DNA of 64,000 bases from Gordonia terrae (GTDB lineage Bacteria; Actinomycetota; Actinomycetes; Mycobacteriales; Mycobacteriaceae). Location: assembly GCF_001698225.1 (NCBI RefSeq), contig NZ_CP016594.1, positions 310,001 through 374,000 on the forward strand. The letters run 5' to 3'. This document shows, one piece after another, positions 63,588 to 64,000 of the stretch. A model generated the notes under the pieces. That model saw only the letters and a list, made by a program, of their open reading frames with translations. It made no database searches and had not been told where the DNA came from. Position numbers and translations under genes: made by a program. Position 1 is the first letter of the stretch, and each line of letters starts with the position of its first letter.

Positions 63588-64000
63588 GGCATGGAAGCGC
63601 TCAGTGATGTGACCCGTTCCGACGACGGGATCGACGAGGTGTCGCAGCGACTGCTGGCGTCGGCCGCGCGGTTGTCGCGCAATGCGCTGACGGAGATCGA
63701 CTGGGAGGCGCCGCTCGACCCGGGCAAGTACGGCTGCAGCCCGGAATGGTCGACGCTGTACGGCACCGCGTACTGGGACGAGATGACCGAGCAGCAGCGG
63801 ATCGCCCTCACGAGGCACGAGACAGCCTCGATCATGAGCATCGGCATCTGGTTCGAGATGATGCTGCAGGAGATGGTGATCCGCGACCAGTACCTCGGGG
63901 ACTACCACCGGCCGGAGTTCCAGTTCGCGCTGACCGAGGTCGCCGACGAGTGCCGGCACTCGCTGATGTTCGCCAAGACGTCGTACAAGCTGACCGGGAC
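63588..64000 (+). CDS. AurF-like diiron oxygenase, N-terminal part (runs off the window)
   Basis: The frame is open from ATG 63588 to the window end (about 137 residues). GAGGAG lies 6 nt upstream. The visible part has the first two metal-ligand helices of the AurF/p-aminobenzoate N-oxygenase type: [20 protein letters not shown] and then [11 protein letters not shown] with the E/H ligands. AurF enzymes oxidise arylamines to nitro compounds, but the actinobacterial family is wide and most members are uncharacterised. It is divergent to dprE1, with 176 bp between the starts. An alternative ATG at 63546 has no ribosome site. Confidence 0.78.

Overview
The window is GC-rich chromosomal DNA from a mycolic-acid-containing actinobacterium of the order Mycobacteriales. 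Gordonia or a close relative is the most likely source. This rests on a cell-envelope gene order that parallels the M. tuberculosis glf to dprE1 region, on frequent GTG starts and tight gene overlaps, and on the absence of PE/PPE genes. The genus is an inference; no rRNA or housekeeping marker is present.

Layout. 1-3045: divergent secreted-protein genes (a 5' fragment of an exported protein and a SpoIID/LytB protein) and a GAF-ANTAR RNA-binding regulator. 3136-6518: a tightly overlapping four-gene operon on the minus strand (GT2 glycosyltransferase, acyl-CoA-dehydrogenase-like enzyme, PIG-L deacetylase, methyltransferase) with no obvious known product. 6654-29085: the plus-strand mycolyl-arabinogalactan block. 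It starts with glf, glfT2, a PAP2 phosphatase, ubiA and aftB. Two antigen-85-type mycolyltransferases, a DUF732 lipoprotein, a Culp6/Rv3802c-type cutinase-like lipase and an F420-type luciferase-like oxidoreductase follow. It ends with the mycolate condensation set fadD32-pks13-accD4. 29418-51049: a minus-strand arabinosyltransferase region holding five Emb proteins, embC plus two complete embA-embB modules. The modules are separated by dps and a DICT-domain gene, and an SOS-box-bearing DUF222/HNH gene lies between embC and the first embA. 51151-58277: accessory genes (aroQ, TetR/MpaB pair, SRPBCC-ArsR pair, an iron-box-associated A-PCP-TE NRPS-like enzyme, nitroreductase, PPOX protein). 58353-63411: dprE1-dprE2-aftA-MBL hydrolase operon. 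63588 to the end: the start of an AurF-type diiron oxygenase.

How the genes work together. UbiA makes decaprenyl-phosphoryl-5-phosphoribose, the PAP2 enzyme is proposed to dephosphorylate it, and DprE1/DprE2 epimerise it to decaprenyl-phosphoryl-arabinose (DPA). Glf and GlfT2 make galactofuranose and polymerise the galactan. AftA primes the galactan with arabinose, the Emb proteins extend the arabinan and AftB caps it, all using DPA. FadD32, Pks13 and AccD4 build the mycolate, and the mycolyltransferases move it onto arabinogalactan and trehalose.

Noteworthy signals are the duplicated embAB module, resistance-like residues in both EmbB paralogues, a perfect CRP/GlxR palindrome beside a promoter of a mycolyltransferase gene, and a recurring TAnnnT-8 nt-start signature that suggests leaderless transcripts for glf, dprE1, embC and embA. 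Families of short tandem repeats (42, 46 and 51 bp) lie at the borders of these blocks, one of them translated inside the GT2 gene.
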